Shown: piece by piece, positions 34,864-44,165 of the stretch
How the letters are laid out: each line of letters opens with the position of its first letter
Numbering within the stretch: position 1 is the first letter of the stretch
Source: Paenibacillus sp. MBLB1832
Lineage (GTDB): Bacteria; Bacillota; Bacilli; Paenibacillales; NBRC-103111
Reading direction: 5' to 3'
NCBI RefSeq assembly: GCF_032271945.1
Contig: NZ_CP130319.1
Coordinates: 3,615,001-3,679,000, forward strand
DNA: 64,000 bases
The notes under the pieces: generated by a model
What the model was told of the DNA's origin: nothing
What the model saw: only the letters and a program-made list of their open reading frames with translations
Database searches by the model: none
Position numbers and translations under genes: made by a program

Positions 34864-36438
34864 CTATTTTGTAGATTTCCAAGCATCCAATTGCTTTTGT
34901 TTTTCAGCAATAATTTTGTCGGAGCCTGCCTTTTTCAATTTATCTAGGAACTGCGGCAAGTACTTCTCAGGGTCTACGGAACCGCTCGCGATCGCATAAT
35001 AAAGTTCATCGATGGCAGCATCAACATTCGCTTTCTCTGCTTTAACCGGTGTAAAGTCAAACACGAATCCTAGCGCATTGGAAGGTTGTGCATTTTTATT
35101 GAGATCTACCCACATTTGCGTATACTTCGCATCGTTTCCTTTAGGGTCACCCTCAAACAAATAGGTAAGCGACATATTGCCGAATTCCCAAGGGGAAAGC
35201 AATTGATAGCCGCCATCTTTCATCGTTTCAATTCGGTTCTCAGCGACTTTCTTGTAATGCTTACCTTCAACGCCCCAGATAAGTGTGTTGTAAATTTCTT
35301 TGTCTGTGTTAAGCAGATTAAGGAGCATCATGGCCCTTTCTTTGTTTGGCGAATTCGCAGAGATCGCCGTCATGGTTGCTGCAGCTTTATCAGTTGTAAG
35401 AAGCGGCTTCACGAATTGGAAGTCGTAAGACTGTGTAGCAGGATTTGGCCCAGACATTCTACCTGTAGCATCCATACCAGCTGCTGCAAAAGCCACGGAG
35501 TCGATATCGATCTGACCTAATTGCAGCGCGTTCTTTCCAGCTTTACGATCTGCTGTGGTTTCTTTCAAGGTCGCAGCGTCTTTACGTAAGTATCCTTTAT
35601 TAAACCAGTCTCTCATCATCGTTATAAATGCTTTGAACTCCGGAGTCTCATACTGATTGACAACCTTGCCTCCATCTTTTAAATACAGATCTCCAGGCGT
35701 CTTCGCATCTCCTAAAGTCTCAAATCCGAACATCGGAGGAGCCGTAAGGAACGGATCGGCTCCCTGGCTATATTCCCAAGGTATTAAATTGGGCTCGTTC
35801 TTCTTCACTGTTTCAAGGAAAGGCGTCAGGTCAGATAGCTTCGTCACAGACTTCCAATCCATTTTGTACTTGTCCGCTACTGCTTTCTGAATGGTATAAC
35901 CGTAACCAGCTGTTGATTGTTGGAAAACAGGCACACCATACACTTTTCCTTTTACCTTCACGGCATTCCAGAACATATCTGGAATCCCTTTCTTCAGGTC
36001 CGGATATTTGGCAATCAATTCATCGAGCGGTGCATATGCGCCGTTCGCTACATTTTGAAAGTAATTGTTGAAGCCTGCCGATGTCCAGACGAGATCGTAG
36101 GGTTCACCAGAAGCCATGCTTACTTTCATTTTTTCTTCGTAAACACCCCAATCAATGCTTTTAAGTTTAACCGTTGCGTTGATTTTCGGCTTAATCAGCT
36201 TATTCAGGGCATCTTCTACAGTCTGCATATCTTTCAGAGGCCCCGACGGGAAATAGTAGGATAGTTCAACTGGTGCTAATGGGGCTGCTGTTGGTTGAGC
36301 TGTTTGTGCTGCACCCGTACTCGCAGCAGGCTCTGAAGCTGTTGGCTCAGCCTTCGGAGTGCTACACCCCGTAAGTGCGACAGAGATACCAATACTTAGC
36401 ATAACAAGCGAACGTTTCATTTTCTTTGATGTGTTCAT
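34864..36438 (-). CDS. ABC transporter sugar-binding lipoprotein (DUF3502 type), copy 2
   Basis: 524 residues. Lipoprotein signal with lipobox VALTGC (Cys near 25), then an Ala/Pro/Thr-rich tether and a type 1 extracellular solute-binding fold. The last ~130 residues are a DUF3502 domain (ALGFVFDFTPVKAEKANVDA). It captures an oligosaccharide outside the cell and delivers it to the two permeases just upstream. It is very similar throughout to the 38.6-40.1 kb protein and differs mainly by an extended tether. GGAGG precedes ATG by seven bases. Confidence 0.93.
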   Translation of the reverse strand: MNTSKKMKRSLVMLSIGISVALTGCSTPKAEPTASEPAASTGAAQTAQPTAAPLAPVELSYYFPSGPLKDMQTVEDALNKLIKPKINATVKLKSIDWGVYEEKMKVSMASGEPYDLVWTSAGFNNYFQNVANGAYAPLDELIAKYPDLKKGIPDMFWNAVKVKGKVYGVPVFQQSTAGYGYTIQKAVADKYKMDWKSVTKLSDLTPFLETVKKNEPNLIPWEYSQGADPFLTAPPMFGFETLGDAKTPGDLYLKDGGKVVNQYETPEFKAFITMMRDWFNKGYLRKDAATLKETTADRKAGKNALQLGQIDIDSVAFAAAGMDATGRMSGPNPATQSYDFQFVKPLLTTDKAAATMTAISANSPNKERAMMLLNLLNTDKEIYNTLIWGVEGKHYKKVAENRIETMKDGGYQLLSPWEFGNMSLTYLFEGDPKGNDAKYTQMWVDLNKNAQPSNALGFVFDFTPVKAEKANVDAAIDELYYAIASGSVDPEKYLPQFLDKLKKAGSDKIIAEKQKQLDAWKSTK

Positions 36439-36501
36439 TGTTTGACCTCCATATTTGTTTTTTTATATGCTAAACGGGTTGAAACCCGGTAAAGCCTATC
36501 T

Positions 36502-37377
36502 TTACGATTTCACTGCGCCTAATGTAAGTCCTTTGGCGAAATATTTCTGTAAAAATGGGTAAGCGAGCATAATCGGCCCGACGGATAGGACGCATGTTGC
36601 CATTCTGGCTGTCTCATCTGGTTGGGCAAGTGCGGCTTTCGCTGTTAACGAATTGGCTTGAAGAAAGGCGATGTTGTTCATGATCGATTGAAGAAGAAAC
36701 TGCAGCGTATATAGCTTGCCATTCTCAATGAATAAAGCAGCAGTAAACCAATCGTTCCAATAAAAGACAGCCGTGAAAAGACCAATCGTTGCCAGCACTG
36801 GCGTCGATAAGGGGAGTACCAGCTTTAAAAAGGTATGAAACTCGCCTGAACCGTCAATTCTTGCAGATTCTATAATGGATTCAGGAATTGTATGAGTAAA
36901 GAAATTTCTCATAATTAACACATTGACCGATGAAACCAAGTAAGGTATGAAAAGTACAAAGACCGTATCTTTCAAATGAAGGTATTTCGAAAGCAGAATA
37001 TACCACGGTACTAACCCTCCATTGAACAACAGGCAGAAGACGACCAAGAAGGATACGATATTTCTATACTTCACTTCTTTTCTTGAAAGACTATAGGCAA
37101 ACAAGGACGAAATCATCAGATGCAATACTGTGCCGACCAGTGTCACGATGATGGTAACGGCATAGGCTCTCAGTATCGGAGAATTTCCGTTCAGAATGAA
37201 GGCATAAGCGTCTAAACTAAATTTCATCGGAAGCAGCTTATAACCAGACTGGAAAATCGACTGCTCATCGGATAGTGAAACGGAAAGTACAACAAACAAA
37301 GGAATTAGGCATAGTACGCAATACACCATAAACATACTATTAAGTAGAAAGTTAGGAAACGTAATTCGTTTGATCAT
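36502..37377 (-). CDS. ABC sugar permease, LplC/YtcP type
   Basis: 291 residues, six predicted membrane segments starting LNSMFMVYCVLCLIPLFVVL. The cytoplasmic EAA loop is present as ESARIDGSGEFHTFLKLVLP, which docks a MsmX-like ATPase. It pairs with the LplB-type permease 12 bases upstream to form the channel of a CUT1 importer. No ATPase gene occurs in the window, as usual for this group, which shares one encoded elsewhere. Confidence 0.94.
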   Translation of the reverse strand: MIKRITFPNFLLNSMFMVYCVLCLIPLFVVLSVSLSDEQSIFQSGYKLLPMKFSLDAYAFILNGNSPILRAYAVTIIVTLVGTVLHLMISSLFAYSLSRKEVKYRNIVSFLVVFCLLFNGGLVPWYILLSKYLHLKDTVFVLFIPYLVSSVNVLIMRNFFTHTIPESIIESARIDGSGEFHTFLKLVLPLSTPVLATIGLFTAVFYWNDWFTAALFIENGKLYTLQFLLQSIMNNIAFLQANSLTAKAALAQPDETARMATCVLSVGPIMLAYPFLQKYFAKGLTLGAVKS

Positions 37378-37389
37378 CTTGTCATCCCC

Positions 37390-38349
37390 CTAGAACAATG
37401 CACTGTCACGATCGTATAATCTAATCAAAAAGTTCGATACAAGAACTAGGATAAATCCAACACATGCTTGATACAGTCCAACGGCGGAAGACATGCCGAA
37501 ATCGCTCATGCTTTTCAGAGATCTGTAAACGTAAGTATCAATGACGTTCGTGGCACTGAACAAAACACCCGACTCCTTCGGCAGGTTATAAAACATTCCC
37601 CAATCGCCAAATGCAGCGTAAAAAATTTTTCCCGCCTGCAGCAGCAGTAAAGTAATCGTGATCGGAGCCAGCATCGGAATCGTAATTTTGATAGCTTGCT
37701 GAAATTTGTTTGCGCCATCCATTTTGGCAGCCTCATAATACTCCGTTGAAATCCCTGCTATTCCTGCAGCAAAAATGACCGAGAAGTAACCGACATTCTT
37801 CCATATATAGCCCGCTGGTAAAATAAACCACCAATAGAACGGTTCGGAATACCATTGAACAGGTTCTACACCGAACTGTGCGAGTAGACTGTTTAATAGG
37901 CCTTTGTCCATACTTAGGAAAGTAAAAAGCAAATATTCAGCTACCACCCAGGATAAGAGAAAAGGAAGCAACAAAATGCTTTTGTAAGCTCCTGCAAGAA
38001 AGCGGTTACCGATTTCATTGATGAGTATCGCTATCACCAGCGATAGACCAATACCAAGTATAATGAAGATCAGGTTGTAGACGATTGTATTGAATGTGAT
38101 TTGAAATAGGGCATCGGATTGAAAAAGAAACTTAAAATTCGTGAAGCCTACCCATTTACTCTTAAAGATCCCTTTAATGGGGTTATATTGTTCAAACGCA
38201 ATGACAACCCCTAACATCGGTAGATAAAACATCACAATGATGTAGAGCAGTCCAGGAAGCATCATGAGATAAAAGATTTTGTTTTTAACGAGTTCGCTTA
38301 TCACGGGTATGACAGGCGCTCGTTTATTTATGGTTGCTTTCGATTTCAC
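37390..38349 (-). CDS. ABC sugar permease, LplB type
   Basis: About 319 residues with six membrane segments (first FYLMMLPGLLYIIVMFYLPMLGV minus its middle is typical). EAA loop YYEAAKMDGANKFQQAIKIT. It is the upstream half of the permease pair. I place the start at GTG 38349, seven bases after AAAGGAG; the ATG two codons earlier is almost on top of the ribosome site. It follows copy 1 of the binding protein after a 226-base gap holding a terminator. Confidence 0.92.
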   Translation of the reverse strand: MKSKATINKRAPVIPVISELVKNKIFYLMMLPGLLYIIVMFYLPMLGVVIAFEQYNPIKGIFKSKWVGFTNFKFLFQSDALFQITFNTIVYNLIFIILGIGLSLVIAILINEIGNRFLAGAYKSILLLPFLLSWVVAEYLLFTFLSMDKGLLNSLLAQFGVEPVQWYSEPFYWWFILPAGYIWKNVGYFSVIFAAGIAGISTEYYEAAKMDGANKFQQAIKITIPMLAPITITLLLLQAGKIFYAAFGDWGMFYNLPKESGVLFSATNVIDTYVYRSLKSMSDFGMSSAVGLYQACVGFILVLVSNFLIRLYDRDSALF

Positions 38350-38519
38350 AAGCATTCTCCTTTGCGTTGTGGCGATGAATTTGATGTCCCCATCATAAAT
38401 CGAAAATGAGCCAGCTGAATACAGAGAAAAAGCGGTTTATCACCGATTTTTATATAAAATAGGACTCTAAAAATAAATAAATTCTCTGAAAAGTGATCCG
38501 AATAGAACAATTTCATGAA

Positions 38520-38557
38520 AAAAAGAGCATCCACCGAAATAAATGGGTGAGTGCTCT
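38520..38557 (-). terminator. Terminator after binding protein copy 1
   Basis: On the minus strand AGAGCACTCACCC and GGTGGATGCTCT pair around ATTTATTTC and run into seven T. It should stop most transcripts after the first binding-protein gene, giving more binding protein than permease. Confidence 0.85.
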
Positions 38558-38575
38558 AAGCTAATTTTTACTAGC

Positions 38576-40093
38576 TTATTTCGTTGTCGCTTTCCAAGCA
38601 TCCAATTGCTTTTGCTTCTCAGCAATAATTTTATTGGCGCCTGCCTTTTTCAACTTATCCAGGAATTGTGGCAAGTACTTCTCAGGGTCGACAGAACCGC
38701 TCGCGATCGCATAATAAAGTTCATCGATGACAGCGTCAACATTCGCCTTCTCTGCTTTAACCGGTATAAAGTCAAATACGAAACCTAACGCCTTGGATGG
38801 TGTTGCGTTTTTATTGAGATCTACCCACATTTGTGTAAATTTCTGATCGTTTCCTTTAGGATCACCCTCTGACAAATACGAGAGTGACATGTTGCCGAAC
38901 TCCCAAGGAGCAAAGATTTGGAACCCTCCGTCTTTGATGGTCTCAATCCGATTTGCAGTAACCTTCTTATAGTGCTTACCTTCAACGCCCCAGACAAGCG
39001 TGTTATAAATTTCTTTGTCCGTGTTAAGCAAATTGAGGAACATCATCGCTCTTTCTTTGTTTGGCGAATTCGCAGAGATCGCCGTCATTGTCGCTGCAGC
39101 TTTATCGGTTGTAAGCAGCGGCTTCACGAACTGGAAGTCGTAAGACTGTGTATCCGGATTGAAAATGGACATTCTGCCTGTTGCATCCATGCCTGCTGCT
39201 GCTAAGGCCACGGAGTCCATATCGATCTGACCCAATTGAAGGGCGTTCTTTCCAGCCTTACGATCAGCCATGGTATCTTTATAGATCGCTGCGTCTTTAC
39301 GCAAATATCCTTTGGTGTACCAGTCCCTCATCATCGTGATATAGTTTCTGAATTCTGGCGTTTCATACTGATTAACGACCTTGCTACCGTCTTTTATGTA
39401 AAGATTTCCTGGCGTCTTCGCATCCCCTAAACTCTCTAAACCAAACATAGGAGGAGCTGTCGTAAAGGCATCTGAAAATTCCCAAGGAATCAGATTGGGC
39501 TCGTTCTTCTTGACTGTCTCCAGGAAAGGCGTCAGATCTGATAACTTAGTAACAGACTTCCAATCCAATTTGTACTTATCCGCTACTGCTTTCTGGATGA
39601 GATAGCCGTACCCTGCGGTTGATTGTTGGAAGACAGGCACACCATAAATATGTCCTTTTACTTTAACAGCATTCCAGAACATATCCGGAATACCATTCTT
39701 CATGTCAGGATAGTTGGCAATCCAATCATCCAACGGCGCATAAGCGCCATTAGCCACATTTTTAAAGTAATTGTTAAAGCCCGCCCCTGTCCATACGAGA
39801 TCATAGGGTTCACCAGAGGCCATGATGACTTTCATTTTTTCTTCGTATGCGCCCATATCAATCAGTTTCAGGTGAACCGTTGCGTTGATTTTGGGCTTGA
39901 TGAGCTTATTAACCGCATCTTCTACAGACTGCAAATCCTTCTGCGGCCCGTTCGGGAAATAATACGTAAGTTCAACTGGCACTAGTGAGGTTGCTGTCGG
40001 TTGAGCTGTTTGGGAGCTGCATCCAGCAAGCGCAACGGAAATTCCCATACTCAGTAAAGCAAGCAAACGTTTCACTTTCTTTGATTTATTCAT
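38576..40093 (-). CDS. ABC transporter sugar-binding lipoprotein (DUF3502 type), copy 1
   Basis: 505 residues. Lipoprotein signal ending VALAGC, solute-binding fold and DUF3502 C-terminus, almost the same as copy 2 downstream of the permeases. Copy 1 has a shorter tether and lacks a few residues around EFSDAF (copy 2: EYSQGADPF). ATG 40093 has GGAGGG six bases upstream; earlier in-frame codons are not used. It is divergent from the membrane regulator at 40.2 kb, its likely activator. Confidence 0.93.
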   Translation of the reverse strand: MNKSKKVKRLLALLSMGISVALAGCSSQTAQPTATSLVPVELTYYFPNGPQKDLQSVEDAVNKLIKPKINATVHLKLIDMGAYEEKMKVIMASGEPYDLVWTGAGFNNYFKNVANGAYAPLDDWIANYPDMKNGIPDMFWNAVKVKGHIYGVPVFQQSTAGYGYLIQKAVADKYKLDWKSVTKLSDLTPFLETVKKNEPNLIPWEFSDAFTTAPPMFGLESLGDAKTPGNLYIKDGSKVVNQYETPEFRNYITMMRDWYTKGYLRKDAAIYKDTMADRKAGKNALQLGQIDMDSVALAAAGMDATGRMSIFNPDTQSYDFQFVKPLLTTDKAAATMTAISANSPNKERAMMFLNLLNTDKEIYNTLVWGVEGKHYKKVTANRIETIKDGGFQIFAPWEFGNMSLSYLSEGDPKGNDQKFTQMWVDLNKNATPSKALGFVFDFIPVKAEKANVDAVIDELYYAIASGSVDPEKYLPQFLDKLKKAGANKIIAEKQKQLDAWKATTK

Positions 40094-40168
40094 TGATTGC
40101 CCTCCATTCGCAGCTACGAAAACTGATCTAATCTCCAAATAATGAACTAAGCTGGGAAAATAACACTT

Positions 40169-40198
40169 TTTAAATTGAGTTTCATTAGGGGATATAAT
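40169..40198 (+). promoter_or_regulatory. Promoter of the membrane regulator
   Basis: A perfect TATAAT (40193-40198) lies about 43 bases before the ATG, with a weak TTAAAT 17 bases further upstream. Confidence 0.5.
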
Positions 40199-40240
40199 AA
40201 AATTAATTTGCGTCGTACATCTGTAGATAGAGGTGATTAT

Positions 40241-42580
40241 ATGTACAAAAAATTACTGATAACGTTCGTTGCAAGTATCACTGCCTTGATTATAATCCTT
40301 TCCTCGCTTTTGTACTACAACTACACTTCTTCTTCTATTGAGACTGTAAAAGAAATGAAGGGAAATATTTTATCTAATATCAGCTACAGTTCCGTATACA
40401 TGGATAATATCGCTAAAAAGTTCAGCCAATCCTTAATGCTTAACAATTCCATCATGTCTTTCGCATACAGCAAGGAACAGGATATTCTAACGATTAGCGG
40501 TGCCATGAAAACATTGAATAATTTAACGATCCCCAACAGTTATATTTACTCTACTTATATCTACAATAAAAACATCGATACCTTTCTCACGACGAACACA
40601 TTCTATGATAGCCATGATTTTTATGATAAAGAAATCGTCGCGATGTTAAAAAGTCCTCAAGCAGTCAAATCGCCAAGTTTATATCCCATCCCAAGAAAAA
40701 TCCCAGTAACAGATGGTTCAAAAGTAAACGAGATTAATGTATACACCTATCTTTTGTTCGATACAAATAATAACAAGGGCGACTTCGACAGTGCGATCGT
40801 GTTGAACGTGGATGCAGATTGGCTCAGACTGACGATTTCATCCTTAGACAACAAAATGGGCGAAGATGGGAATGAAATTTTCGTCTTGGATGAGAAAGGC
40901 GATATCGTAAGCCACTACTCTCCCGATATGTTCAAGCAAAACATTTCAGATCAGAGCTATATTCGTGATGTTCTTCAAACAGTAGCCCCATCAGGAACCT
41001 TCTTTAAACAGCTGCATAATAAAAAATACGTAGTTTCCTATGTTTCTTCGGATGAATTGAAATGGAAATTTATAAGCTTAACCCCGTATGATACTTTTTT
41101 TTCGAGTGTTAAAAAGAATGGCCTCCTTACACTCGCTTTTTGTCTCATCGTTCTTATTTTGGGGCTATTATTCGCCTTCCTTGCTTCTAAGAAACTTTAC
41201 CATCCGATCGGTACGCTAACTAAGGGGATCAAACAAAAGCTGGGCCAAGAAAGCAAACCTGAGAAAAACATCGATGAGGTTAGCTTTCTCTCCACTGCTT
41301 TCAATGGCATGATCGATAAAACTATCCTATTAGAAAATATGAAACGAAATACAGCTCCCCTTCTGAAAAATGATTTTCTAAAAAATGTAATCACTGGTCA
41401 AGCGTATCTGCCTCTTGAAAAAATATTGGCCAAGGGAAAAGAACTTCAAGTCGAACTAAACCTTACAAACAAACTGTTCTTGTTTATGTTAAAAATTGAC
41501 TTTTATAAAGACTTCCTCGACCAACATAATGAAAAAGACCGTTCCTTATATAAAATAGGGATTTCAAATATTGCTCAGGAAATCACCAACGAGTATTACA
41601 GAAATGAAGTTATCGAGACTGGATTCGATCAATTCACCTTATTGGTCGATATTGGAGAAGAAACTGAGGAATCCGATTCGTACATGGGCATCTTTCAAGA
41701 CATCGTGACTAGAATCCAAGCTTGTGTCAAAAAATATTTAAACATTTCATTAACGGGAACGCTTGGACATGTGATCAATTCGCCCGATCAAATTAAATAC
41801 GCGTATGAAAAAACGCTTAGCTTATCCATGTATCGCATGAAATTAGGCCATCATAGCATTATTACGTCTGAGATGTTAAACGACTTAGATGACAACTCTT
41901 TCCAATTCCCCGCCTCTAAAGAAAAACAGCTCATTGATTCCTTGAAGTTAGGGAACAGTGAAGATGCGAAGGAAGCCTACAATGACATTATTCAGGCGAT
42001 GGAGCATTCATCTTACGACACGATCTTAACATCAGTGATCTATTTGTTTTTCTCCATTTACAATTCGCTCAATCGGATCGTCGAAGGCTCTCAATCAACA
42101 TTCAACGCGATTTCGATCGACTTTTTCAATCAAGTTGCCGAATTTGAGACCTTAGAAGAAATAGAAAGAACATTTTTCAAATTATTCGATGATATTGTCC
42201 TAATGAAAGATGGCACCAAAGATAAGAAAAAGAACATGATCGTCGACAACGTGGTTCACATGATCCACGCAAACTATGCGGATAAAAACCTTACCTTAAC
42301 AAGTATTGCAGAAGCGTTGTCCATATCTTCCGTATATCTCGGTAGACTGTTTAAAAATGCAACAGGTAAATCAGTAGCCGAGTTCATTACGACTGTTCGC
42401 ATGGAGAATATTAAGGACTTACTGGGACAAACACAAATGCCCATCAATGATATTTTGGATAGATGTGGAATCGAGAAATCGAACTACTTTTATACCAGCT
42501 TTAAAAAGTACTTTGGCGTCTCGCTAACCGAATATCGATTACAAAATGTGAAGGTAAACAGTGAGAAAGAGATTTTATAA
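40241..42580 (+). CDS. Membrane-bound AraC-family sensor-regulator
   Basis: 779 residues. One membrane helix near the start (LLITFVASITALIIILSSLLYY), a ~260-residue extracellular Cache-like sensor, a second helix (LLTLAFCLIVLILGLLFAF) followed by a short HAMP-like stretch, then a long cytoplasmic region and a C-terminal AraC DNA-binding domain (LTLTSIAEALSISSVYLGRL and INDILDRCGIEKSNYFYTSFKKYFG). Such one-component sensors detect an extracellular sugar, often through the binding protein, and activate the transporter. ATG 40241 has GAGGTG five bases upstream. Divergent from the ABC operon. Confidence 0.92.
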   Translation: MYKKLLITFVASITALIIILSSLLYYNYTSSSIETVKEMKGNILSNISYSSVYMDNIAKKFSQSLMLNNSIMSFAYSKEQDILTISGAMKTLNNLTIPNSYIYSTYIYNKNIDTFLTTNTFYDSHDFYDKEIVAMLKSPQAVKSPSLYPIPRKIPVTDGSKVNEINVYTYLLFDTNNNKGDFDSAIVLNVDADWLRLTISSLDNKMGEDGNEIFVLDEKGDIVSHYSPDMFKQNISDQSYIRDVLQTVAPSGTFFKQLHNKKYVVSYVSSDELKWKFISLTPYDTFFSSVKKNGLLTLAFCLIVLILGLLFAFLASKKLYHPIGTLTKGIKQKLGQESKPEKNIDEVSFLSTAFNGMIDKTILLENMKRNTAPLLKNDFLKNVITGQAYLPLEKILAKGKELQVELNLTNKLFLFMLKIDFYKDFLDQHNEKDRSLYKIGISNIAQEITNEYYRNEVIETGFDQFTLLVDIGEETEESDSYMGIFQDIVTRIQACVKKYLNISLTGTLGHVINSPDQIKYAYEKTLSLSMYRMKLGHHSIITSEMLNDLDDNSFQFPASKEKQLIDSLKLGNSEDAKEAYNDIIQAMEHSSYDTILTSVIYLFFSIYNSLNRIVEGSQSTFNAISIDFFNQVAEFETLEEIERTFFKLFDDIVLMKDGTKDKKKNMIVDNVVHMIHANYADKNLTLTSIAEALSISSVYLGRLFKNATGKSVAEFITTVRMENIKDLLGQTQMPINDILDRCGIEKSNYFYTSFKKYFGVSLTEYRLQNVKVNSEKEIL

Positions 42581-42599
42581 CAATTTCATTAATACGCAA

Positions 42600-42626
42600 A
42601 AATGCCCCCTGTGCTAGGGGGCATTT
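42600..42626. terminator. Bidirectional terminator
   Basis: AAATGCCCCC (42600-42609) pairs with GGGGGCATTT (42617-42626); the minus strand continues into a U-rich tail. It separates the convergent regulator and esterase genes. Confidence 0.8.
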
Positions 42627-42648
42627 CCGATTAAAAGTGGATTTCGTC

Positions 42649-43431
42649 TTACACCTTCATCCACTGCGAATGAAAAATCAAATGTTCACTGATATGCTCA
42701 CGCCAATAATCCCACGTATGAGCACCAGAATGCTCCTCATAGGAATGAGGAATCTCATCTCCCTCCAACCGCTCATGCAGCTGACGATTCATCAAAATAT
42801 AACGATCCTCGACTCCGCAATCCATTTTAAGCTTAGGCAAATCGTTCGGGGAGGGAATTGCCATCGTTAAGGGAGACACCTCGACCAATCGCTTCTCGTC
42901 CTTTTGAAAAATTAGCGAGAAATCTTCCCAACCAATCAGTTCACCAAGCTCCTGAACATCGAAGAATCCGCTTAAGCTGGACGCAGATGCGAATCGCTCC
43001 GAATAGGCGAAAGCCAACCGAATGGCGGCATACCCCCCCATGGATAATCCGCTAATCGCACGTGTTTCCTTTGATCCGCCTACGTTCCACTTTTGTTCAA
43101 CATGTGGAATCAAGTCTTCTAACAAATAATCTTCGTAATGATGCGGTCTTCCTGCATCCCAGTTCAAATAACCCGTTCCGATGGCGGATAATCCATCCGA
43201 AGGCATAAGGATTGCCATCGGGCCCACCTGTTTCTCATTAAGCAAAGCCTGCATGGACTGCATGACATGGCCTTGTTCCGTCCAGTCAATCTCGGAACCA
43301 TGAACGCCATGCAGTAAAATCAATAAAGGCAATTCACCAGAAGGCCGCGGTTCTGGCAATAAGAGACGATAGACGCGACGTGAGCCTAGCGCTTCAGATT
43401 GAATGATATCGGAATATAATCGCATCTTCAT
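42649..43431 (-). CDS. Alpha/beta-hydrolase esterase (esterase D/tributyrin esterase type)
   Basis: 260 residues. Nucleophile elbow ISGLSMGGYAA (S130), acid in CGVEDRY (D209) and His in SGAHTWDYW (H238), plus oxyanion LLHGVHGS. The type includes S-formylglutathione hydrolases and acetyl/feruloyl esterases. In a glycan cluster, removing an acyl group from a sugar is plausible. The ATG overlaps the SDR stop as ATGA. Confidence 0.88.
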   Translation of the reverse strand: MKMRLYSDIIQSEALGSRRVYRLLLPEPRPSGELPLLILLHGVHGSEIDWTEQGHVMQSMQALLNEKQVGPMAILMPSDGLSAIGTGYLNWDAGRPHHYEDYLLEDLIPHVEQKWNVGGSKETRAISGLSMGGYAAIRLAFAYSERFASASSLSGFFDVQELGELIGWEDFSLIFQKDEKRLVEVSPLTMAIPSPNDLPKLKMDCGVEDRYILMNRQLHERLEGDEIPHSYEEHSGAHTWDYWREHISEHLIFHSQWMKV

Positions 43432-44165
43432 TGATTTAATTCCTGTAAGGTGAAATTCGCATCTTTCATCGAACGAAGCACAATTTCATGTGTCACACAG
43501 TTATCATCCATTTGGATAACGGAGACAATGGCACTTGCCACATCGTCAGGTGTTAAATATTTCTCGACGGGAGATTTTTGAGCGCGCGCAATATCCCAGA
43601 AACCTGTATTTACGCCGCCAGGATAAATCCCGGAAACACGAATATTGAATTGTGCCGCTTCTTCTTGAAGGGCTTGTGTAAATCCTCTAACTGCGAATTT
43701 CGTTCCGCAATACACGGATTCCGTTGGCACTCCCGTTAATCCAGCTGTAGAAATGATATTAATAATATGGCCTGTACGCTGCTCTTGCATACTGCGAAGC
43801 GCATACTTGCAGCCAAGGATCGTACCCTTATAATTTACATCCATCATCCAATCGATATCTGCCTCTGTATACTCGGTGATCAACTTATGTCGGGCAACGC
43901 CCGCATTGTTGATCCAGACAGCGATCGGTCCTAAACGAGATTCAGTCTCCGCAGTCAAAGCAGCAATATCGGCTTCAGAACGAACATCCGTCTGTAAGCC
44001 GATTACGTGATCCGAAGATAGGCTTTTCACAGCTTCCTCTAATGCCTTCTCGTCGGCGTCACTAAGCATCACTTTAGCGCCTGCAGCAAGAAGTTGTTTC
44101 GCTAATGAGAAGCCAATCCCTCTAGCAGCACCCGTAACTACACATACTTTATCCTTTAAAATCAT
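43428..44165 (-). CDS. Short-chain dehydrogenase/reductase
   Basis: 245 residues. Cofactor motif TGAARGIGFSLA, acidic LSDADEK suggesting NAD, NNAG, and catalytic Ser/Tyr/Lys in IISTAGLTGVPTESVYCGTK. Classical SDR of unknown substrate. It overlaps the ferritin-like gene upstream and the esterase gene downstream by four bases each (ATGA), so the three are tightly coupled. Confidence 0.9.
   Translation of the reverse strand: MILKDKVCVVTGAARGIGFSLAKQLLAAGAKVMLSDADEKALEEAVKSLSSDHVIGLQTDVRSEADIAALTAETESRLGPIAVWINNAGVARHKLITEYTEADIDWMMDVNYKGTILGCKYALRSMQEQRTGHIINIISTAGLTGVPTESVYCGTKFAVRGFTQALQEEAAQFNIRVSGIYPGGVNTGFWDIARAQKSPVEKYLTPDDVASAIVSVIQMDDNCVTHEIVLRSMKDANFTLQELNQ

Noticed and set aside
38449-38462. 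TTTTATATAAAA near the permease start as a third MarR operator
   Set aside because: Only the AT-rich core matches, the TAG/CTA flanks are missing, and the same core also occurs inside the regulator gene near 41.5 kb.
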